From assembly GCF_002575655.3 (NCBI RefSeq), contig NC_053039.3, positions 242,956,622 to 243,020,621 on the forward strand: a DNA stretch of 64,000 nt. The letters are read 5' to 3'. Both the position numbers and the translations under genes were made by a program. Under the pieces are notes generated by a model that worked only from the letters and a program-made list of their open reading frames with translations, had not been told where the DNA came from and searched no databases. The stretch is from Aegilops tauschii subsp. strangulata. Lineage: Eukaryota; Streptophyta; Magnoliopsida; Poales; Poaceae. Shown piece after piece: positions 22,254 through 33,493 of the stretch (the first letter of the stretch is position 1; each line of letters opens with the position of its first letter).

Positions 22254-23784
22254 CTAAAACTCCTTCTTTTGCTCTTCCACATACCCATCCATCAAAACCA
22301 TGTTGCTGATAAACTTAAGCCTGATGGACAATAGTAACCTCGCATTCAGCAGGAAGAATGTGACAAATCTAGTGTTTGCACGGTTGGCTACATATCGTTC
22401 TAGCGTTATTGTCTTCAATCGAATCTCATGAGTGAGAAAATCCCGATGCTTACGAATCCACCGATTGGTTATAACTTTCTTACCCCATCGTGTTGCCTAA
22501 ATAGACATGAAGATTGAAAACAGTTAAGGTCTAAAAAAAGGAGTGTCGAAAGAGCAACAGTTGAACGGTTAATTCTAGTACACTATATGCGGGCTTCCAA
22601 TGTGCGTGAAATTATCACCTTTATATACAACTTCTCCAGACATGGAAAGCATTGCAGCAAGCCAATAATCTTGTTCAGATCAAAACTATTCATTTGGATA
22701 TATAAGATCTTGACAGAATCCAGCACCATTGATAGGCCATCCATGGAGAAACTCTTCATTGAGCATAGAACATAATATTAGTACAAAATATGTACTCCAA
22801 GATGACATATAACTTATGCGCAGAAATTTAAAATGCAGCTTATGGTTACAAGTGTAGATGATAATGTAAAGTACCTGAAGAACTGTGGAGCCAAACACCA
22901 TATTGGAATGAGCACATAGATCATGTATTACACCCAAGGTCTCCAGTTTAGGCGCAGAGAGGATGGTTATTTGCAATGGTGAATAACTAGAATCAGTGAT
23001 CAACCTTTGAAGTGAAGGGGCATCTTGGATGATGAGCTGCCTTCCGTCAAAACAAATTCCAATTCTTACAAGGTTAGGCGACTTTATTTGGAGACAACCG
23101 ATTCTAACTGTGAAAACAAGCACCAAGCACTCCAGGGCAGGGCAACTGGAGTGGATGATGTTGTGCAATGAGGCCTCCGATATACGAACCCGCACAAGTG
23201 AAAGTTTCTTCAGAAATGGGAGTCGAAGGTTTAGTACCAGATTGTCTGGTAGGTCGCACAGCGCAAAGGTGGCGGTGTGGAGAGAGGAGGAAAACCGCGA
23301 GATGGACATCGGTGCTGAGGGCACAGGTAGATGGCGTTCGGTATCTGGTAGGTGATTTCCAGGGGAATAGTAGAACTCAAGTAGCTGTAGTTCTGTGAAT
23401 TCAGGGAATTTCCGCCAAGCGTCCACCGTGCAGGGCATGGTATGCTTGCTCAGGTAGCATGATGGCTTTGGGGATTTCAAAATCATTGAAGAGAGATAGC
23501 TGACGACAGTCGAGATTAAGGGGCACGGCGCGCCATAGAGGGCGCCACCGAATTGAGAGGACTTGGGTGCGGTAGCAATCCTTGGTGGGGAGAAGCAAGA
23601 TGATCTCCCCAAGGACGGCGTCCGGGAGATCGCTGATGCGGTCCAACCGAGATTCTACGGGTTCCTAGGATCCGGTGGGGGCGGGGTCGCCGCTTCTCCC
23701 CGCGCTGCCGGGTGCGGGATCTACAACAGGCGTCGCCGCTGGCGGGAGCCACATCTTCTTGGCGCTGGGGTCAGCCGACTCCAT
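22254..23784 (-). pseudogene. F-box/LRR/FBD protein, with nonsense codon and frameshift
   Basis: Plant F-box/FBD proteins are substrate receptors of SCF ubiquitin ligases. ATG at 23,784 opens MESADPSAKKMWLPPAATP; TAG at 23,667-23,665 interrupts the frame. The same frame continues with the F-box [20 protein letters not shown] and [15 protein letters not shown]. Near 23,420-23,470 the frame shifts, apparently with loss of codons. Leucine-rich repeats then follow (SLVRVRISEASLHNI, PALECLVLVF, LQRLITDSS) to a donor at 22,874. Exon 2 (22,753-22,619) reads SVKILYIQM to CFPCLEKLYIK. Exon 3 (22,496-22,254) holds the FBD domain: RKHRDFLTHEIRLKTITLE, FVTFFLLNARLL, ending EEQKKEF. All junctions are GT-AG and phase 0. 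The exon layout is typical of the family. Two lesions make it a probable pseudogene. Confidence 0.85.
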
Positions 23785-24289
23785 TTTCCTCGAGGGCGTC
23801 GCGTCGCGCTCACGGATTTGAGCAGAGTAACGAATGATGAGCCTAGTTGTAGTGCGAGTGAAGAAGAAGGGGAGCTGGGATTTTTCTGTAGTAGTGAGGA
23901 ACAAGGGGAGCTGGGGTTTTCTGTAGGAGTGAGGTGAGGAATTTGGGGGTAGGAGTGGAGCGAGCTGACGTGAGGTGGGTGGGAGTGAGGAGGAAGAAGA
24001 ACACCCAGGTTTTTTTGGGGGGCGGTGTGCTGGGTGTGGGTAGCGCCTCTCATTCAGTAAATATATGGACATTTGAATTGATTTTAATATTTACTAGGGT
24101 GGATGGGCTGTTTTGTCTTGGGCCCAGAGAAACAATTACTACTAGTACAGCGGAGACACTCTACAGCTACCCAGAAAAACAATTACTACTAGTACAGTGG
24201 ATACAATACCGCTTCTGGCTCCTCCTAGGTCATCTAACCATCTCCCTCTACTGAATGCCGTTATACTTTTGTTCACCGACATGCGGGCC

Positions 24290-24660
24290 ATGCAGTGCGC
24301 GGGCCCAAATGCCATCCACCAAATTAGAAGGCAGTATGCAGGCGGAGAGTCACCCCGGTCGTAGCGCGGCAATAACGAGCCGTCGTATCACAAAACCCCA
24401 CCTCCCCGCAATCTAAGTTTGACGGACGAAGAAACCATCATTTCACTCTTCGCTGAATCCCCTTCTCCCTCACCGTCTTCAAGAAAGGCAACACTCGCAT
24501 CTGCCACTGTTCTTCTCTCCCAACGAAGGGAAGGTAAGCGGATCCGTGATGTTGGTATATTTTCGCTCAGAGAAAAAAAAGAACTTTTGCAAAGCAGTAA
24601 CCGATCCTCACTCTCTTTTTTGTTTCATTGTCATTGCGATTGTGTTTTCCTTTCAGTGGT
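24290..24660 (+). promoter_or_regulatory. Promoter and 5'-UTR intron of the 24,685 gene (leader copy 1)
   Basis: Contains 'gcgcggcaataacgagccg', 'caaaaccccacctcc' and 'gacggacgaagaaaccatca', then 'cttcaagaaaggc'. These are shared with five other places in the window. A 5'-UTR intron is likely from 24,533 (GAAG|GTAAGC) to about 24,655 (CTTTCAG). The same layout precedes the related minus-strand gene at 55,991-56,664. Confidence 0.6.
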
Positions 24661-24684
24661 CTCCTAGTATTCGTCAGTTTCATG

Positions 24685-25491
24685 ATGGACCAAGGAGAAC
24701 CAGACAAAGATCTGCCGATATTGAAGCAGACGCGGGAGGCTGATCCCCACGAGACAGAGAGCTCCAAGAAGATGGAGGCAACCACCGAGCCGACCCCAGA
24801 TACGCTCACGGCCACTACTGAGATGGTCAACGCCCCGTTTGAGGTTACAGTCCCCGTGGCACTACAGGAGAAGTTTTCCCCCTTCGAGGATGTGTCCCCC
24901 CCCCCCCCCCCCGCTGCGCCGCCCAAGGTGATTTTCTTCTTTGCCGATCTCAATTGTGGTTTTTCATCTAAGTATGTGGTGATGAATAATGCAAAATTTT
25001 ATTAGCTTTGATGCCATGCTATACATAGTGGTTTAAATAACTTGTGTTTCTTATACTGGAAAGTAATTTAGAATTTGTTTCTGATTCAATTAGAGCCCTG
25101 ATGCAGACAAGGATTATGTGGTTGTACATGTCACTCGCTATGAGGCGGATGACCTGAATATACGCACTGGGAAAATAGAGTTTTAGGTTGTTGGATCCTG
25201 GAAGCCATTTGCGCTTATACCAATGAAGAGTTGTATTCCAGCCTCACTATTGTCAGGCGTGTTGTACAGGGTGTACTGAAGCACAAGAAGTTCAAAGCTA
25301 CTCCTTCATTTGTGAGGCATACTGTTCTTGTCAAGCTTATGCAGGAAGATGATGTGGCATGCCTCCACAAACAAGTTTATGAGTGGCAAGGCCACAAGGT
25401 TTTCTTCATGAACGTTCACAGGATTGAGCTGCTGCCGGACGTCCTCGATGATGTTCATGGCAAGGTCCATCTTGTATCCAGCCCAAATTAG
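24685..25491 (+). pseudogene. Small acidic, proline-rich gene related to 55,991-56,664, frame broken
   Basis: Exon 1 (24,685-24,927) encodes MDQGEPDKDLPILKQTREAD, then ESSKKMEATTEPTPDTLTAT and a C-tract-encoded PPPPP. This resembles exon 1 of the minus-strand gene at 56,664 (MDPGALGKELL..., TPGTLIATY) in length, charge and leader. A donor (AAG|GTGATT) and acceptor (AATTAG|AGCC) give exon 2 from 25,094, SPDADKDYVVVHVTRYEADD, ending at TAG 25,184-25,186. A second frame then stays open to 25,491 (TIVRRVVQGVLKHKKFKA, VNVHRIELLP-like end), as if one base had been lost or gained near 25,175. It is either a 111-aa protein or, more likely, a frameshifted longer gene. A second in-phase ATG lies at 24,682. 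I do not recognise the family. Confidence 0.5.
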
Positions 25492-25990
25492 ATCGAGGCA
25501 TGAAATACTTGCCCCAGCTAGTGTTTAATAGTAGTTTGGATTCTGTCTAATTATCCGAACCTTGCCTATTATCGAGCCCTCTGGGGCTAGTACACTGTTT
25601 GAATCCGTCTATGGGAACTGCTGCTACTTTTGCGTGCCCGTGAATCATCGTAATTGTTGCCGAAACAGATGCGTCCTCACTAGTTTTATCATACGAGCAG
25701 TGTGTGTTTTGATGAAATAGAGTACTCGTTTGAGAACTGTGCGCCGACGTATACATAAGTACTTGTAAACACTGTTGGTGCTACCCCACTTGTAAGCAGT
25801 TGTGCAAAACACGGCACATTGGCTCAGCTCACTTCAACACTAGGCTATCGACCAGCTAACAATCAACAATCTGTTGTCTGACATATAAGCAACCATGTAT
25901 CTTGTTACAGTGGTTCATGCAGTTAAATGAGGCCACAATGTAAATTCCAAACGTTCACACGCTAGTCCAGCGTTCATGTGGAACACTCAC
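25492..25990. other. Spacer between convergent units
   Basis: Probable 3' UTR of the 24,685 gene, followed by AT-rich sequence. No features seen. Confidence 0.35.
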
Positions 25991-25999
25991 ATTAAACTC

Positions 26000-27851
26000 G
26001 GCTTCATAAAAAACTTGAAAAGCATAAGTTAAGCAATTTTATACATCTCAATGATTCATAGAACATAACAAACATATACTAGTTCACAACAAAAGACAAA
26101 GTTGTGAGAAGGTTTACAAATCAGGAAAAAACAAGCAAGGCTTCTCTGAGCAAAGGGCCTCCCGGCAGGCTTAAATTTCCTGGAGTTCACTCTGGTTTTT
26201 TCTTGTTGCCACCATCCAGGGTTAGGTTCTCTCATTCTAGAATAATGAATTATAATTGTGTTCTCAGCTGGAATGCTGAACTGAACCATGTAGTGTACTG
26301 ACCAGCTGAAATTCTTGTGCATTCCACTAAATTTAAGCACCGATATTTGCATAAATAAGCAGACCACAATGCCTATTGTCCGCGCACCTGTCCAAAAAAC
26401 CGCCGTGCAGTTGTGCCAGCTAGTCCTCTGGCCATGGATGAACTGGTAGAAAGTGCATTCCGGACTAGGATGCAATTGTTTTCGCTCGTCCCTGCACTGC
26501 AATCAGGAAGTAAAACATACGAATCAACTTCTTTTATATTGCGTTGGTCATTCTACATAGTAACTACCAATGTAGGAATACCTGGAAGACGGGTGGTTCG
26601 ACGACGGCAACGAGGGATAGCCATCTCATTTTGCGCAGTTCTACTAAAACTGAGGTGTGTGCTTTTGATTGCGCGGATAGAAACGATACAGAGACAGGCA
26701 TCCCGAAACGATATGGAGACAGACATCCCTGTTTGCGCAAATACGAAATACAGTTATTTAAACAGTGACAGATATTTGCAGTGGTGTATGATTAACATCA
26801 ACATCTATTGTGTTATAATTGGCACTAGATTGACAGTATGAAAGTGTCCTTACATAAGTAGCATCACATCACATCAACACTGCCACTAGATTAACATGCA
26901 GAACAATAGCATTAGTATTACTGTCATGAGGTAGCACATGGTCAGTAAATGTGCAATCAAATTTGTGCAGTTCCACTGGGATGAAGCAATGTTAGTGGTG
27001 AGGCAGATGTGGTTGCCGAGAGCGGCAAACACTCAGGCAGCATGTCTGCATTTGTCCCATTTTTTATCTCCTCGGCGACATTTTCCTATGTGAGCACAGG
27101 AAATCTAGACCTGCTCATCTCAATTGCGTTGTCCCCCAACACCCGTCACTTTCTTTCCTTTTTCAACCAAGAGATAGGTCCACTTCCCCCCACCCTTCGC
27201 CATCCACCATGCTTTCTCCGTCTTTTCAACCAAGAGACCGGTTGGGTAGCCAGTATCTACTACTTTCCCCCGTTTCCTCTTAGAACCAAGTCCTAGATTC
27301 ATGCTACAACTTTCCCACTTTCTTCCCTGTTTGAACCAACTCTTAGAGTCGACTGTATGAACTAGCTTCACCTCTAATAATAGTAAAAGTCTAGGTGGCT
27401 TTGGAATAGCGGACGGAAGTAGAAAAAGATCCACACGAAGCCAAGTGGGGAGCTGGGGCAGTAGAGCAAGGCAGGTTTCAAAGGAATATATAGCTGAGGG
27501 TCGTCGGCATGTGGCAAAGACGGCGTCGGGAGGCCGCATCTTTGCCACAATACCGCAGGGAGGAAGAAGGGGTCGGAGGCCCTCCGGAGCCGGCGCTCTC
27601 TTGGAGAGAACGGCACGGCCGCCGATCGGGACGCGCGGGCAGCCGTTGGTCTCCTCCCTCGCCGCCGACGACAGCGTGAACGATGCACCTACACCCCTGC
27701 CCCGGTCGAGGTTGTCCGGCCGGATTTGTGACCAGCTGTGAGCTGAGAGAGAGTGTGGCCACCTATGTCTTGCTTAGATCTGGAGAGCATGAGAGAGTGA
27801 ACGAGAGGAACCCTAGTAAAGCAAGCGCTAAGGCTCCTGCTTATATATATA
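26000..27851 (-). other. Unrecognised multi-exon transcription unit, copy C (diverged)
   Basis: On the minus strand a TATATATATA box (about 27,843-27,851) is followed by the leader also found in copies A and B: 'aggagcctta', 'actagggttcctct', 'ctccagatctaagcaagac'. Further on, 'acccaaccggtctcttggtt' (about 27,230-27,250) matches A near 5,975. 'cagtggaactgcacaaattt' (about 26,960) matches the recurring exon core. The 26,056-26,380 stretch matches the A 3' part around 7,770-7,940. An ORF at 26,502-26,056 is open for 148 codons but does not match A's frame convincingly. It is a third, older copy of the unit, in opposite orientation. Confidence 0.5.
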
Positions 27852-28560
27852 GTGGAGTGATTTTATTGTACCAGCTTCAAAAAAATGCGCTCCTACATGT
27901 ACCCGCGAGTGGGTGTGAGAGAACTAGTGCGTGTGTGCACCGCGTCTCTTCGTGAGAGTACAATATACTATGCCCAAAGAACGTTCGCCACAAGAGTAAT
28001 AGTATAAGTGTGTGACGTGTGAGCTAAAATAAAATGTGCGCGGCGTCTTTTGTTTTTTAGAAGTTCTGAGGGTAGGGTGTGAAGAGCACATATGTGTGTG
28101 ACGTCTACCTGCAGATAGACGGTGGGTGCCAGAGGACTCGGGAGGGTGCGTGTGCATGACAGAGAGGGGGCACGTATCAATGCAATGCATGTGTCCGTAA
28201 ATCATTATCCGACAAACGTACGCCGCAAGCCTTTTCCTAACGAACGCCGTAAGAACCGTTAGATCGGCATCCGACAGTGTCAGTTTTGCCATGTTATTTA
28301 ATAGAACAGCCACTCCTCCTACGCATAAATCTTCCACATGAGTGTTAGCAACTGCCGTATGCTCCCTCCGTTCCAAAATGCAGTGCATATAGCTTTATTG
28401 AAAATTCAAACCTCGCAAACTTTTACCGACTTTTCGTGTACCAAATTGCACATATAGAATACCCTGTATATATCATTTCATTCATCTTCAAGAGGTAACT
28501 ATAAAGATGGGGGAGGAGTCTACAAAGAAAGACCGTCGTATCACCTGCAGCAATTTCAAC
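27852..28560. other. Upstream region of copy C
   Basis: GT-rich in part (27,900-28,180). A Stowaway-like end 'gctccctccgttccaaaatg' at 28,363-28,382 has no clear partner. No gene is supported; the ORF at minus 28,388-27,924 is low-complexity. Confidence 0.35.
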
Positions 28561-28619
28561 CATCCTTTGGTGTGGAGGAATATCATAGGAACTCTATATG
28601 ATATGATTTTTATAGGATT

Positions 28620-28965
28620 TTTTCCTTTAGAGCCAATTGGTTCATAGGAATAGATTCATATACTCCACATTTCAAAGGAAATAAACATGATATCATTTCT
28701 ATAGCTTTAGACCCACTTGGTTCATATGAATGGATTTCTATACTCCCATAATTTCAAAGGAAAATAAACATTAGCGTATATTCAATAGAAAAGTTCCTAT
28801 GATATGAACCAAATTACATCTCTTTTCTAATCCCTCCTCATAGGAATTGAGATACATGTCATCTCTAGATTCAATAGAAAAGTTCCTATGATGTCAACCA
28901 AATGACATCTCTTTTCCAATCCCTACTCATAGGAATTGAGATACTCCATGTCATCTCTTTCCCTA
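28620..28965. repeat. Two pairs of ~85-90-bp direct repeats
   Basis: First pair: 28,622-28,690 and 28,706-28,775 share 'cttggttcata.gaat' and 'atttcaaaggaaa.taaaca'. Second pair: 28,779-28,868 and 28,869-28,962 share 'ttcaatagaaaagttcctat' and 'cataggaattgagatac'. The 'ttcataggaat' signature also appears at 51,870-51,990 and 60,100-60,250, suggesting a decayed MITE family. Confidence 0.65.
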
Positions 28966-29940
28966 CAACTTCCATGTATACATCTTCTATTCCTAATTAG
29001 CCAGTACAACCCACTAGTAGCTTCTTTCCAAGACATGCAACTATGGCACAAGAACTATATAGTGTGTGAATAACTTGAAAGATGGTTGCTGGATGAAGCT
29101 AATCCGACAGTGCAGAGATGGCAAATCCGAGCACTACTGGCCGTTGGATATCATCAACATTCCACCAGATCTGCCACATGTACAATTTAGAGGACTCCAT
29201 GGTTGAACTTAAGCATAATGCACAAACCTCAAAACACAAGCACTTCTCCTTTGTTCTAGAATCTTCCATATCATAATTGATTTTTTCTAAATGAATTGCC
29301 ATTATTTGTTTTTTACTTTATGCTTTACAATGCACAACCCCATGAATCTTAACATTTTTATAAAACTAATTGATTTTGAATGAGATGAACTATAAGAACT
29401 AAACGAACATCTACATCATGCATATATGACTCAAAGCTTTACATGCTATAGTGTGTATTTATTCATAATTTGGTTTCGAAATCTCATGCGTTCAATGCAT
29501 GTGTACCTTACTATTTTGAGTAGAGTAGCAAATTTCACGCGGCCCCGGGTATATAAAATGCAGGGCCCATGCATCATTGCCTTTCGGTCGAACCTACGTC
29601 CACAATTTTTTGTACGTACTATGTCTCCACTGGTCCCTGAACCCAAAATGTTGCCTCGTTCCCCTAAAACCAAGCGGCCCACACATATTTAAGGCGTCGA
29701 CTCAAACTCAATCCCTCTCCCGTTTACTACGACGTGGCCCCACACGCCCTAGTAGTACTCCTACAAACCCTACCGCCACACGCATCATCGGTTTTCTTCA
29801 AGAGGACGAGGGAGAAGCAGATTTGTAGTGGAGGCGCTTTCAAAAAAAATGATCTGTAGTGGATACCCCTACCCTAGGGTGCCCTAGGTAGCTGCCGCAC
29901 GCATCATTGGTTTTATTTTTTCTTTATGCTCTTGCGCCCT
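28966..29940. other. No gene recognised
   Basis: AT-rich with short ORFs only. 29,680-29,830 reads like part of a leader ('ctcaatccctctcccg', 'caaaccctaccgcc', 'tcttcaagaggacgagg') and may belong to the promoter family, but no ORF follows. Confidence 0.35.
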
Positions 29941-29944
29941 AGAG

Positions 29945-30130
29945 TGAAATGATGGTTGCTTCGTCCGTCCAGCTTAATGCAGGAAAGGTGGGGCTTTGTG
30001 ATTTGACCCCTCATCGCTCATTTTCTACTACTTCGGCGCTACGACCGGGGTGCCTCCAATTCCAACCGCTGCTCCGAACTGTAATTTGGTGCATCGCACG
30101 TGGAACAAGACGGTGGATGAGCCACATGTC
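29945..30130 (-). promoter_or_regulatory. Dispersed promoter/leader fragment, copy 2
   Basis: On the minus strand: 'caccccggtcgtagcgc', 'gaagtagtagaaaatgagcg', 'caaatcacaaagccccacct', 'gacggacgaagcaaccatca'. It matches 24,350-24,450 and 56,900-57,000. No coding exon of the family follows it. Confidence 0.65.
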
Positions 30131-30283
30131 GGCCAAAGGGGTCCTGTTAAGTGTGTCGCCATTTCATGTGCGGACTGACCCTGCTTGAGTCGCTACGCCA
30201 ACACGACAGGTGCAGCCTACCACTTGGTTTTGCTCCTTGGTGAATCTCGCCTATATTGATCTAAAAAGATACGTACTGAACTA

Positions 30284-30507
30284 CCCTCTCCGTCTTGTTT
30301 TTTTAGACGTCTCGGTTTATAGGGCGTGCACGTAGTTCTAGGTCATCCATTTGACTAACTAAATCTGAGTTACTATGTCACAAAAAGTATATCATTGGAT
30401 TATTAAGCGGATGTAGTTTCTAAACATATACTGTTCATCACATATATAGCCAGTCAAATTCTCAACCTAGAACGACGTGCATGCCATGTAAACCGATACG
30501 GAGGAAG
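30284..30507. mobile_element. Stowaway-like MITE
   Basis: Ends are inverted copies (left 'ccctctccgtcttg', right 'cgatacggaggaag') with TA on both sides (30,282-30,283 and 30,508-30,509). The inner arms also pair through 'gcacgtagttctaggtc' and its complement. Confidence 0.6.
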
Positions 30508-30659
30508 TATAGTAGTAAAAATGAGGTGATTTTACCGAGCGATCGGCGGGGGAGCATGGCCTGTCATGCGGTCCCACGTGTCATGATGTACCAAGGCGAT
30601 GCGCGTGTCCCACTTGAGGCAGAAGCAATACTACGTGGTTTGAGATGATGGCGAACCGA

Positions 30660-30729
30660 AGTGTGAAATAATGGTTGCTTCGTCCGTCTGGGAAGGTGCG
30701 GCATTGTGATTTGACGTCTCATTGCTCAT

Positions 30730-30790
<61 letters not shown>

Positions 30791-30860
30791 GGGGCGGTAT
30801 GACTGGGGTGCGTCCCCCCTGCTGTTCTGCACTGTTATTTGGTACTTGACACGTCGACCC
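30660..30860 (-). promoter_or_regulatory. Dispersed promoter/leader fragment, copy 3, with expanded microsatellite
   Basis: On the minus strand: 'gcaccccagtcataccgccc', then (AGT)n, 'atgagcaatgagacgtcaaa', 'gacggacgaagcaaccatta'. It aligns with copy 2 except that the two AGT-like units of copy 2 are expanded to about 20. Confidence 0.65.
30731..30790. repeat. (ACT)20 microsatellite
   Basis: Sixty bases of uninterrupted ACT repeat. It creates a poly-leucine ORF on the plus strand that is not considered a gene. Confidence 0.97.
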
Positions 30861-31559
30861 GGTTGCTATATGTCCCACATGTCAGCGACAGGAAGTACAG
30901 AATTCATGAACGCGAGCGTCGATGGAGGAGTACAAGACATGGCTTGGGTTTTTGCTACTTCGCGCGATCCATCGATACAAACCCAGACTAAAAAAGGCGA
31001 GGGCGGGTATTTTCCCGCGCGGCAGGCGGGGGAGTTTGGCATAGTCTGTTCGAGGCAAGGAGGCAGGAAGGGAAACAAGCAAATAAAGGTTGAGTGACTT
31101 AGTTTTGGGAAAATCTGATTTTACGGAGTACGTACCCACTAGGGTTTATAGGGCTCATCTACAAAACATTCATTTTTCCCTTTTATAAGTCTCAATTCTA
31201 CTACTAGTAGTAGTACCATCACATGTTGGATTTCGAGGTGTGTTAGATCACCCGATGCAAGCAGTGTCAAGAGAAAACTCACCAATGCATGTAGAAGTTC
31301 ATGCAAATTTAGTGGTCATTCATGCATTCGTTCTAATTAATGCCTAGGTAAACATAACTTCTTGAGAAAAACGAGCGTACTAATTACTTGTGCAAACTAG
31401 GAGTACGAAATTAATTCGACCACTCACCGTCTACCTTGGTTGGAGAGATTTTGAAATTGAGCCATAAACTGGAAAGGAGGGAGTAGTAACTTTTGTCTCG
31501 ATTACTATTTGTGGCCTTGTATAGATGCAAAATGTATTTTTTATAGTGGCCTTGTATAA

Positions 31560-31905
31560 GAGGGTGCTTGGATCCAAGGGACTTATTTTAGTCTGACTAA
31601 AAATAGTCTCTTTAAGAGGCTAAAGTTCCAAGCACCCCTGACTAAAGAGGGGCTAAAACTAGTCTTGAGACTAATTTTTTTTAGTCAGGGGTACCCCTAC
31701 TAAAATGTGGATTAGTCCTCTCTCTCATCATTTAACTCCTCTCCTTTAACACAGGCGAGTTCTGGATTGGAGGGTTTGGATGATAATAAATGCTCATTAA
31801 CTTGATTTTAGTCTCTTTAGTATTTGGATCCAAGCATGGGTGAGGCTAGCAAGTTTTAGTCCCACTACTTTTAGTCATGAGACTAAAACGTATCCAAGCA
31901 CCCTC
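31560..31905. mobile_element. Tourist/Harbinger-type MITE, 346 bp
   Basis: Terminal inverted repeats GAGGGTGCTTGGATCC (left) and GTATCCAAGCACCCTC (right), with a TAA target duplication on both sides (31,557-31,559 and 31,906-31,908). Internal arms rich in TTTAGTC and GACTAAA pair further. Confidence 0.88.
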
Positions 31906-32009
31906 TAAGTAAATGGAGGGAGTACTAAAGGACATATATATTCCAAACAATATGATAATCTCTCTAACCAAGGTAGGGACGAGGAGTAAACGGAGGGAGT
32001 ACTAGTAAA

Positions 32010-32225
32010 AATTTCTCCTCGTCCTGCGAGCCACCGCGCACGTGGGCGAGGGAGCGGGCGTAAGGCGTAGTAAGCAAGCTTCACCTCATCCTGCGAGCCA
32101 CCGCTCCCGTGGGCGGGGGAGACGGTGTACTAAGCAAGCTTTTCCTCGTTCTGTGAGTTGACGGGACACATCAAAAGTACTCCAGTGTATAGAACCTTGC
32201 CTCTAAGGTAGGCCCCACATGGTTT
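32010..32225. repeat. Tandem ~75-bp repeats related to 3.2-3.3 kb
   Basis: Two units of 'cctgcgagccaccgc.c.cgtgggcg' ending 'ctaagcaagctt' (32,020-32,085 and 32,090-32,135). They are followed by 'gagttgacgggacacatcaaa' and 'aggccccacatgg', the inverse of 3,250-3,300. Confidence 0.6.
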
Positions 32226-32503
32226 GCCTCTTGTTTAACATAACGCGTCAAGTCGCAATTTGTTTGTTCACCCGTGGTAGACGATCCTCCCTCCATCTAG
32301 TGGACAACCAGTACACGTGTCAAGTTACCACGTGGGCTGCCTTTTCGTACAGAAATGAGCTCCACCGTGTACCCGCGCGGGTGTGGTTGGGAAAGAGACG
32401 GGAGTACGTGCGCCGTGTGTGCACCTCTTCTCTTCGTGCACGTCCCCCACCTACGTGGGTGTGTGTGAGAGGGACTATAGAGATGCAAACCTAGACATAA
32501 TGC

Positions 32504-33053
32504 GCCGTCCATCCCCATGCCTCTGCCCAGTCCGACCACCAATCACCACCACGCCCCACTCCTCCTCACCTTATCTCTCATCTTTCTCCCTCCATTTTTA
32601 TATACAAGGCCACTATCAAAATTACAATTTGCAGATATACAAGGCCACTAACACTAATCAATGCAATATTAATGGTGTTTGCCTCGTAGTACTACTAGCA
32701 AAGGAGGACATTAATTATCCCTTGCTTGCACGCGGGAATGTGAGCATTGGCTTGAGGTGCATGAAAGAGAAGAATACACATTAATTTACACGACAAACAA
32801 GGAAACAAGGTGGCTTGCAACATTGAGTTAGAAGACATTAATTTTTGCCTTGGTACCTGGAATATGGGTTTGTCGCCTTGTATACAAAAATGGAGTCCGA
32901 TAAAATTCTCGAGATACCATTTATCCGATAAAATTCTCAAGCAATCATTAGTTTTTACAAAATGGGATTACTCCTGCATGGGTCAATTACAACAGGTGTT
33001 TTGTAAAAAAAATGCATCTTGATGTTCCGTGCAATGCACGGGCATCTTGCTAG
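32504..33053 (+). mobile_element. Helitron-like element, 3' end at 33,053
   Basis: The 3' end carries a 15-bp palindrome CCGTGCAATGCACGG (33,027-33,041), then GGCATCTTG and CTAG (33,050-33,053), followed by T. That arrangement is expected for a Helitron terminus. A shorter relative lies at 48,885-49,137. The left limit is where similarity between the two copies starts; a true 5' TC end was not identified. No helicase is present, so it is non-autonomous. Confidence 0.6.
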
Positions 33054-33059
33054 TCCATG

Positions 33060-33490
33060 AAAGCAACACATGGCAAAACTCCACGGCGAACGAGGGATTT
33101 GAATCTGTTGGGAGGGGCTGTTTGGATCTTGCCCGGGGTAGCCAAAATATTGGCGACCCTTTTGTCCACCGGTGCCTTTGCCACCAATGAACGAGGAATG
33201 GCTCGGGTTCTCATGCATCCTCCAGCGCGCACATTGGAGACGAGCTCGCACGAGCTGTGTTCTTTTTGTCCCACCACGCTGCCCGAGCCGCCCGCAGACT
33301 GACCGGCGACCCGCAAATTACGCCATCCAACCGTAGTTGCACACATTATGACAGCAAGTCAACCAACCGGACGAAATTCACGCAAACACGGCGATATTTC
33401 ATATAAACAACGACGGAAATCATATAAGATACCAGATTTTCACACAAACATGATGGATTTCATTACATTCAAATGAACTACGCAGTGCTA
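33060..33490. other. Sequence between the Helitron end and the 33.5 kb pseudogene
   Basis: No gene recognised. Lies downstream of the minus-strand pseudogene and may include its 3' UTR. Confidence 0.35.
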
Positions 33491-33493
33491 GTT

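Noticed and set aside
26056..26502. 148-codon minus-strand ORF in copy C
   Set aside because: Similar nucleotide sequence in copies A and B is not open in the same frame, so a free-standing gene is not supported.
30675..31097. 140-codon ORF with poly-leucine
   Set aside because: The leucine run is the (ACT)20 microsatellite in a promoter-like fragment; no signal or family resemblance otherwise.
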